Source: Pyrus communis (taxonomy: Eukaryota; Streptophyta; Magnoliopsida; Rosales; Rosaceae). Taken from it: 64,000 bases of DNA. The stretch lies in contig NC_084815.1 in assembly GCF_963583255.1 (NCBI RefSeq), positions 12,447,724 through 12,511,723 on the forward strand, in the 5' to 3' direction. The number at the start of each line of letters is the position of its first letter. The stretch's first letter is position 1. Under the pieces are notes generated by a model. The model saw nothing but the letters and a program-made list of their open reading frames with translations, made no database searches and had not been told where the DNA came from. Positions 48,336-60,557 of the stretch are shown in pieces. A program made the position numbers and the translations under genes.

Positions 48336-51033
48336 TGAAGGAAATTTTTCTGATAAATTAAGTTTATTGAGCAACATATTACATGCATTTAACTATTAAT
48401 TGGCAGAAGCATGCTTGTATGCACTCTAGAACAAAACTTAAACCATGAAATTCAAAACCTAGTATATTGGTGAACCGAAGACTCAACTCATTAGACAAAG
48501 AGAGATAAGATTGCTTTAAACCTTTGAAGTTCCTCTTTGCATAAGCAAAGGCTAATCACCATGAGAGGGCCTTCATTCTTCTCCTTGAGTTGAACTCCTT
48601 AACCTTCATCTTCATGTTTTTGCCTCCTTGAATGCTAGGATTTGGTTGCCCGAATGATTCTCCAAAAGCCCCCAAAGTAGAGGCTCTAAGTTCTGACACC
48701 AAGGATGGTTGAGGAAGAAGATGAGTAATCATGGAAGAAAAAATTGGTAGCTAAATCTTCCATGGTGGCCAGCCTCCTAGAGAGAAAGAAGGAGTTTGTG
48801 TTCTCTCATATTTGTTTTAAAGATAACCCTAATGAGGCTAAAGGTATAAAGTCGCCTTTAAAACTGCCTTTATACCTCTTTCAAAGTGAGTGGCAAGCTT
48901 GTAATAAGTCAACCATCATTCTCCCTCTAGCATGGTTGGTTTTGGTGTTTGTGTTTTGGTTAATTCCTATTTTGTTTTAGTTGACATACAACTTAAACTC
49001 AATGGACCTTGTGGACCCCAAACTCATTTGAGCCCTTAAACCCAAAACCAATTAAAACCTAATACAAACTTTTCGTATGATTAATTAACCAATTAATTAA
49101 TCTTGACCATATACAATTAACCTATTTTATTGTCCTTACTCAACTTTGTTATATCCTTCAATCATTACCTTACTCAGTGTGCGATATATTAGTCTTCCTT
49201 ATAAAGAGGCAGTAGGCAATTAGATCTCTTAATAATTGATGGTGAATTGAAACTTACTTTCAATTCTCCCTTTGTGATTATTTATCTTCAAGGCTTCCAC
49301 AAACCATGAGTGACACCTTAATCAAAAGAGGTTGGGCTATCAATGTAATTGACCCTTCTCTAATATAATACTCTTGATTACATTGTTTGATTGATAGTTT
49401 GTTCATGTCTGCTATCCAATGTGATTCTCCTGTCTACATGATTACCTTGAAAGTGATTTGGAACGGCTTCCTGAATCTCATTCATACTTTGGCCAGAGAT
49501 TGTTAATCATATCAAAGAGTATTCTCCCTCAACAGTTGAAATGTTAGAGATCCCTTATTGTACATTCACGTGCCCACGTGATTAAGTAGGTTAGCCCCAA
49601 CAATGTCGTGGACACTCACAAATGGAAGTCCTTTAACATAATCAAAGACTATTGACCTAATCACAAGACAACTAGTGTCCTTAGGTCAAATAACTACTTT
49701 GCATTATCCAACTATAAATTCTCATGTGACATTAAGACTGGGTTCAGTACCATTCGGTTCGGTTTGTTACCAAAACTAAAAATCGAACCGAAGTTACTAT
49801 TTAGTTCGGTTCGGTTCAATTTTTTGTCCTTTTTTTCGGTTCGTATTTTGTTTGGCTTGGTTTTTTCCAGTTCAATTTCAGTTTGGTTCCTTTTTTAAAA
49901 AAAAATAATACAAATAATGCCGAATACAATGAAAGTTGAAGAAACTGGAAGAAAAACAAATCTTTAGCTAAAAATAACACTTCAAATCCATTCAAATCTA
50001 ATATAATTTTTAAAATCAAAAAGACCAAATTCCAAATCAATAAAATTGCAGACCCAGCTCATTCATATCTATCAAAATTAAGCCATATTAAAAAATAAAA
50101 TCAACAAGAATTATATACAATTTGCACCAGACTTAGTCGAATGTTCTAGATCAAAACTCAGTGACCGAGGAGAACAAGTCCATCAGAACAGTTGCGGTGA
50201 AAGGTGGCCAGATCTGGTGCATGTCAACAATGGCGAGCGAAAACCACCTTGTTGTCGACAATGGCGGAAGCCATGGCTGACTTCGGCAGAGGTATGAGTT
50301 GGACAGTTGCATCAAGAGAGATGCAACAGGGGAGAAAAAAAAGAAAGGGAAAGAAATCGGTGAGAGGGAGATGAAGGTGGCGGCATGAGAGGAAAAAAGG
50401 GAAGAAAAAAATGGAGAGAAGGAACACGGCTGGGGAGAAGAAAAGAAGGAATAATTAGTATGCTAGGGTTTCTAACTTTCTAATAGGAGACCTAACATTC
50501 TATTTGGGCTTGAAAGGTTTGAAGTTTGGGCTTGGAATTAGTTTGGAAATAAATACTCATTATATATAATAATTAAAAATTAAAATTAATATATATTTAT
50601 TCAGTTAGTTCAGTTTTGTACTTATGGTTGGGTTTTTTTTTCGGTTCGGTTTTCAATCCCATTTTTCTTGGTTTACAGTTTTTTCAACCCACCCCTATGT
50701 GACATGCGTGTGAGAACTCTTTGTTGATCACATTCATTGGACTCAATCTCTATTGAGCACATACTTACTTGTCTTGGTGTTGTTTATACCATTGACTCGA
50801 AACCAATCACTCTCCCATAAGAGAAGACATAGTGCTATACGAATCTATCTGGATTGTCAATGCCCAATTGTCGATTCTATAATCAGAAACGTTTAGGATG
50901 TGTATAAAAGAAAAAGGATTCATGAATATAACTTCTTTAGAACATATTCTTTGCCTTAAACTAAACTAGTTCAATTTACCATGTGAAATATTCATAAAAT
51001 ATCATTTTACAATTAACTTTAGGGCACATTACA
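48336..51033 (-). repeat. 5' LTR of element D
   Basis: Bounded by TGAAGGAAATTTTTCTG and AGGGCACATTACA. It is collinear with B1 (29832-31636), sharing for example CTTTGCATAAGCAAAGGCTAATCACC. It is interrupted by the element at 49733-50697. Its outer edge lies about 525 bp downstream of the calmodulin stop codon. Confidence 0.85.
49733..50697. mobile_element. Non-autonomous hAT-type element in D LTR
   Basis: 965-bp insertion flanked by the exact 8-bp duplication TGTGACAT (49725-49732 and 50698-50705), the hAT target length. Terminal repeats are imperfect: TAAGACTGGGTTCAG on the left, TAGGGGTGGGTTGAA (reverse complement) on the right. Subterminal GGTTCGGTTCGG repeats occur at both ends, as is common in plant hAT elements. 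The minus-strand frames at 49816-50040 and 50224-50427 show no transposase. The uninterrupted sequence on both sides aligns with solo LTR B1, which confirms the boundaries. Confidence 0.9.
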
Positions 51034-51039
51034 CGTTCA

Positions 51040-51558
51040 GATCTTGATTGCTATGATTTTGACCAAGGATTTGGCCGTTATAATCCATGTAACATCCAGT
51101 ACTCCAAAACATCGTAGAAATTTACCAAGTTCAAAATCCTAACAAGTTATGATTGGCCTTGTGCTTCAACAGAATCGACAAATGGTGCATACATAGACAA
51201 GAATCCTTGTCCGAAAAATATAGACATGCAGTTGCGGATTCATTGTAAACGAGGACATAGACTACATATAAATTTGAGTCTTCCATCCAACATAGAACAT
51301 TGAATCCTCCCACAAAGTAAAAGGTGCACAATAGACCAGAAACTGAAACAATTAAAAAGGAGCATAAAAAAAAAAAAGAACTGCCAGACCATTGTCAAAG
51401 GACCACAACATGAGTCTACTACTTTCTTTCAAGGCTTGATTACAAAAACCATAACATAAAAATGGAAGCTAGGATTCCCAAATTAAAATTAAGCCCTCTT
51501 CCCTTTTTTTTTGCCCTTTTCTTTGGTTCTCAAGTGAGTTGGGATTTTGACAAGAGTA
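51040..51558 (-). other. CAM: Calmodulin 3' UTR and downstream region
   Basis: Between the stop codon and the LTR of element D. The polyadenylation region should lie here, but I cannot fix it. The frame 51131-51331 (minus) is not supported. Confidence 0.45.
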
Positions 51559-52851
<1,293 letters not shown>

Positions 52852-52966
52852 CGATCCCCCTTGATTTCTTCTTTGTGTTTTCCTTTTCTCTTGGAAATTA
52901 GGGAGCAGAGAGAGGGGGGGAGTTTCAGACAAACAAGGGAAAGTTGTGGGTATAACGCGTTAAGCT

Positions 52967-52980
52967 GACACTTTTATATC
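52967..52980 (-). promoter_or_regulatory. Probable TATA box of calmodulin gene
   Basis: The minus strand reads CCGATATAAAAGTGTC, a TATA element about 120 bp upstream of the start codon. A CT-rich leader (minus strand) follows it, as in many plant calmodulin genes. Confidence 0.6.
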
Positions 52981-53210
52981 GGCTTCCAGCGCATCCAATG
53001 CATCCCCTCCCATGTCCCATCCAATCATCTCCCTTCCCGTCTCACTTTTACTATTTTACCCTTACTAGCCTTTACACTCTTCCCAAGCTGTGCATCTTCC
53101 AAATTACCATTTTGCTCATGTACGACGACTGCTACTCTTCTAGTGACTTCTAAATCCAAATTGCGAGTTCAAACTATAATTAGTTGAACCAAAAATATAT
53201 ACTTATGTTC

Positions 53211-53387
53211 TCACTTAATATTATAGTATAGTGATATTCTTTTTTACTTATAAGTGAAATAAGATATTTTAGGTTCGATTCTCATTAAAGAAAAATTTGA
53301 ACCATATTATTACTAGCTCGTTATGAGACTAAGCTCAACTTCCCTCATTTTTTTTATAGAAAATATCATTTGTTCAAAAAAGAAAAA
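53211..53387 (+). repeat. SINE (family S1) upstream of calmodulin
   Basis: TCACTTAATATTATAGTATA head, TACTTATAAGTGAAAT, B box GGTTCGATTCTCATT, AAATTTGAACC, GTTATGAGACTAAGCTCAAC and a tail TTTGTTCAAAAAAGAAAAA. It is collinear with 42686-42857 and lies about 360 bp upstream of the calmodulin start codon, in the opposite orientation. Confidence 0.8.
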
Positions 53388-54510
53388 TTATCTATTCCAT
53401 CGTCTCTCTTTTTAATCAAGTGACTTTAGTATTAATTTTTATAACTAATGGACTGAAAAATGCTAAGGAGATTCTTTGCCACTTCATGTTTTGACATAAT
53501 ATTTTATAATTTTAACACGAAAATTGACGTTAAATTATAAGATTGCAGAACTTCCTAGTTAGAGAAAGTCCCTTTAGTATTTCTCTTAATTTTTATATCT
53601 ATATGTAATATCCATCCAAAGAACTAGTAGACTAAAAACTTCCCAACATCAGGTATGAAGAGAGAGTCAATTCAAGTATATAGTTAATAAATTCAATTCT
53701 AATTTATGAATCTGAATATTAAATATATGATTTTCCTTACTGAAAAACTATATAATAATTTACATTAATTTATAAGGAAGGGGAGTCGAACATATAATTT
53801 CAGATATAGGGACGAATGCTTTTAAACAATGAAGCCACAAACCACTTGCTAAAAAATATGACATTGAGCTATTATTAACCCTTTAAAATCTTCCTCAATC
53901 AGCCCCCATACCTACAGTTACCGCAATCTTCAAAGATGGGACTTTGCAAAATGTGCAGCAAACCAAGGTTTCATGTCATGAAAGCTATTATGCTAGAATT
54001 GGAAAATGTAGAAAACTAACCAAAAGCCGCAAACACATGCCAGTGTGTGTTCGATGAAAGAACTTTGGATTTTTCAATGTCATAAAATCAAGTTCAGAAC
54101 GGTCGATGCTCTATATTAAACCTTATATCAAACTAGCTTTCCCGTTGAAAAAAAAAAGAAAAAAGAAAAAAAAAAAGACTTCGTTTTGGCATGATTGCTT
54201 AAAAAATGAAACAGCACCGCAGCAGCATAGCAGCCTAGCAAAGGGGTGGAAATCAGGTTCTTATGAACAAATTCCGACCGAATGTGCGGCCACACCTCCC
54301 TGCGCTTGTTGCTTTTGTTTTTAAAGGACATGGGTTGTATCAAGTGGATGATTTTTTGCTGTTTTACGGCTGAAGTTAAATTTTCATTGGTACTTGATTA
54401 CAAATGATATCAATTTATCATTTGAAAAGAATTAAAAAAGCCTTCTTAGACTAAAAGAAGAAATAAATACTGAAACCTTTATTTATGTCAACCTATAGCT
54501 CATTTCCTTT
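53388..54510. other. Intergenic stretch, nothing recognised
   Basis: AT-rich, with an A-rich run at 54149-54178. The open frames at 54106-54324 and its reverse overlap each other and have no family match. Confidence 0.4.
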
Positions 54511-54524
54511 TTATTATTACAATG

Positions 54525-54664
54525 TTTTTTTTTTTTTTTTTTTTTGTCAAACAATAGATATTGTTAGATTAGATGCCAAATTAGCTACTGACAGAGTTTG
54601 AACCCACGCTGTTATGCAAGGACTCAACACATTTCCACGACTGTGGTAATGGATCATTTGCTTA
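54525..54664 (-). repeat. SINE with exact 14-bp target duplication
   Basis: Poly-T start (poly-A tail on minus), then on the minus strand a body with GTGGGTTCAAACT (B box). It is flanked by the exact direct repeat TTATTATTACAATG (54511-54524 and 54665-54678), the long duplication expected of LINE-driven retroposition. It is a different family from the S1 copies; the body resembles Au-type plant SINEs, which is an impression only. Confidence 0.82.
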
Positions 54665-54678
54665 TTATTATTACAATG

Positions 54679-56238
54679 CTATGTAGATTAAATTTGTAAC
54701 TAACTTTCTAAACTAAATGGTGTGTCACAATAAAAAATAAGTACGTTAATTAACACTTAAGTAATAATCTAATTATCGACTTTCTTGTCATTTAATTTAT
54801 AAAAAAGTGTTGATAAAGCCATCGTACTATCTTATTTCCCCACCTACCTTTTAATATAAATTTTAATAGCAATTTTACTCTCTTGTAAAATAACATCCAA
54901 GACCAAAGAAGAGAAAAACCCTGCTCTCTAGGTTGACAGGTTCGTTCTTCCCCATCTTCTAGAACAACCCACCTCTCTAAATATTCAAAAAATCAAGTCC
55001 CTAGTACCTTTGGCCCTTTTAATTTGATATGTTTGTTTTTGGTGTCAGTACCAAACAGCCTTGAAGACTAAGATAAAAGCTTGTCCATAAAAGATATCAA
55101 CTTGAAAAATAAGAATACTTGAACACAGTGCAATTTGTAGGCTCAACTCAGTTAACAATGAGTGATGCCAATGAATTCCCTTTATAGAGAATACAAGGTA
55201 TTCAGTTGCAAGGAGATTTATTTCCTATATCAAGACATTTACAAGATAAACATATTGGATAAATAAAGCTATTCATAAGCTATGCAACAGACTTGATCTT
55301 GAAGAGGTTTCTGTTTATCCAAACACTTCTTGCAGGTTCGAATGTTAAGCCTGGGAAATACATTTGCTAAATTCAAGTTTTGCTTACTGGAATACTGATG
55401 TGGCTGACATGGTTTATCAGTTTGTCCACAATCAACAAATCGATTGCGGTGATAGGCGCAGATAAAGTGGAACACAGAGTGCATAGGGCGGGTGGCGTGC
55501 TGGAGGATGGAGAAGAAGTCAAAAATTGTGTAAAATGTAAGTAAAATTGTATAGATGGATCCTCGTTGTGTATCTTGATCAATTGAATCGTTTCTTACTA
55601 GATTTCGTTTTACTAAATAAAAAAAGAAGTTTCAATATAAAGGTTATTTGGAAATTCTAGTTGGTAGAAAAATAAAATTTTAATTTTTTAACTTTTTATA
55701 CTGAGTGGGATTATAACGTGAGCGGAAAAATAAAACACTAAGATATGTCTAATAGAACTCTTTATAAAATTTAGTCACACATTTAATCACTCTAACATTA
55801 TCTTTTGAATTTTTTTTCAAAATGATCATAACGGTAAGAAAAATATGAATAACTCGAAATTTGAAATTAGAGACTTGAATTGACCAAAGGAAATAGAGGG
55901 AGAGTTATGGTGTGGGGCTTTCAAAATTAGCCACGTAGGAAACATGCCAGATTAAAAGACAAATCAGAGTCTGGAGCTCATGTAGTCCCGACTGTATCCA
56001 AGCAATTCCTTAAGTCATTTATGTGATATTTAACTTTACGCGTATGCAATGAGAATTTTCAACCTTTTTTTAATTTTTTTTCTTTTTTTTTTTTAACACG
56101 GTTTTTACGCGTACGCGGGATGTGAGCTCAGCCTCTCACACGTTGGCTGCCACGTACCTCCGTACTATCTTAAATTATGGGAGGACTAATGTAAGGTCAT
56201 ATTCTATTCAATTTTGACGTATTTGGTATCAAAAGTAC
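54679..56238. other. Intergenic stretch, no supported gene
   Basis: Overlapping minus-strand frames at 55269-55582 are not convincing. The region 55010-55500 has slightly richer composition and might be a decayed LTR. The ACGCGT-type repeats near 56037-56115 (ACGCGTATGC, TTTTTACGCGTACGCGG) bracket a T-rich run. Confidence 0.4.
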
Positions 56239-56246
56239 ATCATGAT

Positions 56247-57085
56247 TAGGCCTGGCAATTTCTGACACGACCCGATAACCCGATACAACACGACACGAAA
56301 TTAACAGGTGTTTGGGTCGACACGATAACGAATCGTGTCGTTATCGGGTAACCCGATAAGCACCTGTTAAGATAACGGATTGATTCGGGTATATACGTGG
56401 GTAACACGATACACGATAAGCAGAATATTATTTTTATAATTTTATAACCCTAAAAAAATACTGTAATAATTATATACATTAATTTTACAATTTTATACCC
56501 CTAAAAATTATAATAAATATATATATATATATATATTAAATTAACTATAAAGTTTATAATAATTATAATAATTATATATACTATAATAATTATACCCCCA
56601 AAATATTAACTATCTATAATAATTATATATATATATATATTAAATTTTATAAAAACTATAATAATTATTAATTAATAATTTAATATGCATGATGCATTGC
56701 ATGATTTTGCATCCATTGATGTGATTTCTTTCCATTCAATTTCTTGCCGTTGCCGCCCTTTTTGAAAGAAAAAAAAAATGGAGGGAAAATGAAAATGTTA
56801 AGAAAAGTTGAAAATGAAACAAAAAAGTGAGGGAATTAGGGAAAGATGTTGGAGGGAAAAGTGAAAATGATAAGAAAAAGTTGAAAAGGAAACAAAAAAG
56901 AGAGGGAAAAATGAAAATTAATAGAAGTGGTGAGAAATTTTTTTTTTTTTTTAAGTTATTAACTTTTTATCACACACATGACATATCTCACTATTTTTAT
57001 AATGACACACGTGATGTATGTACTATTCCATGTACCAGTCAATTATAATTTATACGTACAAAATAAATAGATTTAAATCTACTTA

Positions 57086-57117
<32 letters not shown>

Positions 57118-59434
57118 GGAACTTGATTGATGGCATATGAATTCTCCAAAACTAATTTCAACGATCCCAACCGTCAAACTTGTTTGTATATGCTTTGAGA
57201 TCACATCAACAAAAAATCGTAAAAAATAAACATTCAGAGATCAAGTAATGGGACAAAGCTTTTCGACGGTTATAAACGAAAAATCACGACTTAACGGTTA
57301 TTTTAACTTTGATTTTGATGATTTTTTATAGCTACACTCCTTGACCCTATATGAATACAATGAATGAATTCGATCTTCAATTTAAAATATTTACACAAGT
57401 GGATACCACAAAATCTTATGTTATACTTGATGAAAGTATAAATAAACTCTAAGAAGTGTTAGTTAATCTATTGTTTTTATGGGATACGAATTCTCTTAAA
57501 CTAATTTCAACGATCCAAACCGTCAAACTTGTTTGTATATGCTTTGAGATCACATCAGCAATAAATCACAAAAAACAAACATTCAGAGATCAAGTAACGG
57601 GACAAAGCTTTTCAATGATTATAAACGAAAAATCACGATTTAATGGTTATTTTAACTCCGATTTTGATGATTTTTTACAGCTACACTCCTTAACCCTATA
57701 TGAATATAATGAATGAATTAGATCTTCAATTTAAAATATTTACACAAGTGTATACCACAAAATCTTATGTTATACTTAATGAAAATATAAATAAACTCTT
57801 AAGTGTTAGTCAATCTATCATTTTGATGGGATACGAATTCTCCAAAACTAATTTCAACGATCCAAACCGTCAAACTTGTTTGTATATGCTTGGAGATCAC
57901 ATCAGCAAAAAATCACAAAAAACAAACATTCAGAGATCAAGTAACGGGACGAAGCTTTTCAACGGTTATAAACGAAAAATCACGATTTAACGGTTATTTT
58001 AACTCTGATTTTGATGATTTTTTATAACTACACTCCTTGACCCTATATGAATACAATGAATGAATTCGATCTTCAATTTAAAATATTTACACAAATGGAT
58101 ACCACAAAATCTTATGTTATACTTAATGAAAGTATAAATAAACTCTAAGTGTTAGTCAATCTATCGTTTTGATGGGATATGAATTCTCCAAAACTAATTT
58201 CAATGATCCAAACCGACAAACTTGTTTGTATATTCTTGGAGATCACATCAGCAAAAAATCACAAAAAACAAACATTCAGAGATCAAGTAACGGTACAAAG
58301 CTTTTCAACGGTTATAAACGAAAAATCAAGATTTAACGGTTATTTTAACTCCAATTTTGATGATTTTTTACAGCTACACTCCTTAACCCTCTATGAATAC
58401 AATGAATGAATTCGATCTTCAATTAAAAAATATTTACACAAGTGGATACCACAAAATCTTATGTTATACTTAATGAAAGTATAAATAAACTCTAAGTGTT
58501 AGTCAATCTATCGTTTTGATGGGATACGAATTCTCCAAAACTAATTTCAACGATCCAAACCGTCAAAATTGTTTGTATATGCTTGGAGATCACATCAGCA
58601 AAAAATCACCAAAAAAAAAAACATTCAGAGATCAAGTAACGGGACAAAGCTTTTCGACGGTTATAAACGAAAAATCAAGATTTAACGGTTATTTTAACTC
58701 TGATTTTGATGAATTTTTACAGCTACACTCCTTGACCCTATATGAATACAAAGAATGAATTTGATCTTCAATTTAAAATATTTACACTAGTGGATGTGGA
58801 TATCACAAAATCTTATGTTATAATTTATATACTTAATAAAAGTATGAATCAACTATAATATTAATAATTATATACATTAATTTAACAATTTTATATCCCT
58901 AAAAAGGAAAAACTATAATAATTATATAATATAATTATATATATTAAATTAAATTTAAAAATTGATGACCATTGGATCGGCTGAGATTTAATCTCAACCG
59001 TCCATTTCATAATTATATATATATTGAAGATTTTGTAAATGGAGGTGTAAACTTTTGAGAAAGACTTACAATCTTAAAAACAAAAACTCTTTATCCTTGC
59101 ACATTTAATATTTGTAATAGATTAGTAGTATATGTATTATTTTTTTTATTAGGCTTTTATTTTCGAGTGTAGATATAGTACTTGAATGAGAAATGTTTTA
59201 ATGTTTTGAAGTAATATTTATGTGGCAATGTGTGGTATGTGCAAATTTTAAAAAAATATATTTTTTTCTTAACGGGTCATAACGGGTTGGGTCACTTTAC
59301 CCGTTGGGTAAAGTGACACGACCTGTTAAGGATCCGTTAAGATAACGGGTGTGGCACGACACGACCCGTTAAGATAACAGGTGTTACACGAAAACGACAC
59401 GAACACGATAGACACGACCCGTTTGCCAGGCCTA
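56247..59434. mobile_element. Non-autonomous hAT element with internal tandem array
   Basis: 3188-bp element flanked by the exact 8-bp duplication ATCATGAT (56239-56246 and 59435-59442). Terminal inverted repeats are TAGGCCTGGCAA at both ends. Dense subterminal motifs of the type ACCCGTTA / TAACGGGT / ACGACACG lie in the first 170 bp and last 170 bp, including the palindromic ACACGATAACGAATCGTGT near 56318-56336. No transposase is encoded. The interior is AT-rich with the array described separately. The hAT assignment rests on duplication length, termini and subterminal repeats. Confidence 0.93.
57132..58855. repeat. Tandem array, five copies of a ~347-bp unit
   Basis: Unit starts at 57132, 57481, 57828, 58174 and 58521 (spacings 349, 347, 346, 347), the last copy slightly short. 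Each copy begins GG(G/C)ATA(C/T)GAATTCTC and includes CAAACTTGTTTGTATAT, ATTCAGAGATCAAGTAA, AACGGTTATAAACGAAAAAT and ACACTCCTT(G/A)ACCCT. Differences are scattered substitutions and 1-3 bp indels. The open frames at 57456-57716, 57700-57990, 58179-58409 and 58516-58758 are readings of this repeat in equivalent frames. Confidence 0.95.
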
Positions 59435-59455
59435 ATCATGATGATTATATTTTTG

Positions 59456-60548
59456 TAGTAAATTACATTTTGGACCTCAGATTTGGAATTGATTTCAATT
59501 CCTTACAATATCTTTAAAATATTTCATTTTCAAACAGCAAGTAATATTTTATTTCAATTTCATACATCCGTTACATTTTCCATCTATTAGTCCGTTAAAA
59601 GATGATGTGGCTGCCACATTTGTGTTGACGTGGCTACCAAATTTATGCCGCGTGGCTAAAAAATATTTTTTTATGCATTTAAAATATTACAATAATTTAC
59701 CCTATTAAAAAAAAAAAAAAACAAACAAACTTGAAACCATCTTCACCGATCCTTTCTCCTTCTCCTTCGCTCTCTTCATGACCCCTTCCCTGTAACCCAA
59801 ATTCCATATTCCACCCCACCACAACCTCCCTGATCTCTTCAAAACCCACCCCCCCTCCCCACCCCACCCCACCTCCCAACAAAAAAAAAACCCAGATTAT
59901 TTGTATGAAACCTACAAAAAAAATCCATCAGGGCTCTTTCAGCAGTGCTTGGAGAGAAGGGCTGACATTCCCCAGTTGTCAACGGCGCAGACGATGATAG
60001 TGGTGTGGTCATGATGTCTGCGGCAAGGTGGGTGAGGCTGAGGTTGTGATTGAAGGTCGAGAACTGGGTTGGATTTGGGAATTTTGGGTTTTGGATCAGG
60101 GGATTTTGGGGGGTTCGGGGTTCAAGAGAGAGAATAACGAGAGTGGAGGAGGGTCGGCATGTGTGTTGTGCGCTTCGGTGAGGGTGGTGAGGAGTGTGAG
60201 CATGAGGGGGATTCTAGGATAGGGGTGTGCTCGGGTGGGGAGAAAGGGTGGGGAAGACGAACTGGGTTTTGGCTTTTTTTTTCTTTTCTTTTTTTAATTA
60301 ATTATTTTAAAATTTTAAAATTTTTATTAAGTGTTTAGCCATGTGGCACAAATGTGGCAGCCACGTCAGCACAAATGGAGACCCCTTATTTGCCACGTCA
60401 TCACTTAACGGTTTACTTAACATATTTTCTAACGGATATATGAAATTGAAATAAAATAGTACTTGAGATATGAAAGTGAAATGTTTTAAAGATGTTGTAA
60501 GAAATTGAAATCGACCCCAAACCTGAGGGGGTAAAATGTAATTTACCC
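59456..60548. mobile_element. Mutator-like element, non-autonomous
   Basis: 1093-bp element with long, imperfect terminal inverted repeats of about 200 bp (GTAAATTACATTTT near each end, then TTTCAATT(C/T)CTTACAA, TATCTTTAAAAT-like and ATTTCAATTTCATA segments). It is flanked by the exact 9-bp duplication ATATTTTTG (59447-59455 and 60549-60557), the Mutator target length. The centre, 59730-60260, is much richer in C/G than its surroundings and could be captured gene DNA; short frames at 59697-59882 (minus) and 60028-60222 (plus) lie there. No transposase. Confidence 0.87.
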
Positions 60549-60557
60549 ATATTTTTG

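Larger units (their letters stand above)
43870..51033 (-). mobile_element. Element D: truncated copia relative of element A
   Basis: The 5' LTR is 48336-51033 (minus). It is followed by a primer-binding site read minus as TGGTATCAAGAACC (48320-48333) and by the leader at 48115-48319 and 43870-45729, homologous to element A. No gag, pol or 3' LTR follows; the element stops between about 43620 and 43870, so it is 3'-truncated. Two later insertions sit in it: F2 (45730-48114) and a hAT-type element (49733-50697). The LTR without the hAT is about 1725 bp, close to the solo LTR B1. Confidence 0.82.

Noticed and set aside
53211..53387. tRNA gene suggested by the GGTTCGATTC box
   Set aside because: The B box belongs to a SINE; no cloverleaf can be folded and the copy ends in an A-rich tail.
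57132..58855. CRISPR-like or satellite locus by itself
   Set aside because: The units are 347 bp, directly adjacent and inside a transposon with exact target duplication in a plant genome; there are no short repeats with unique spacers.
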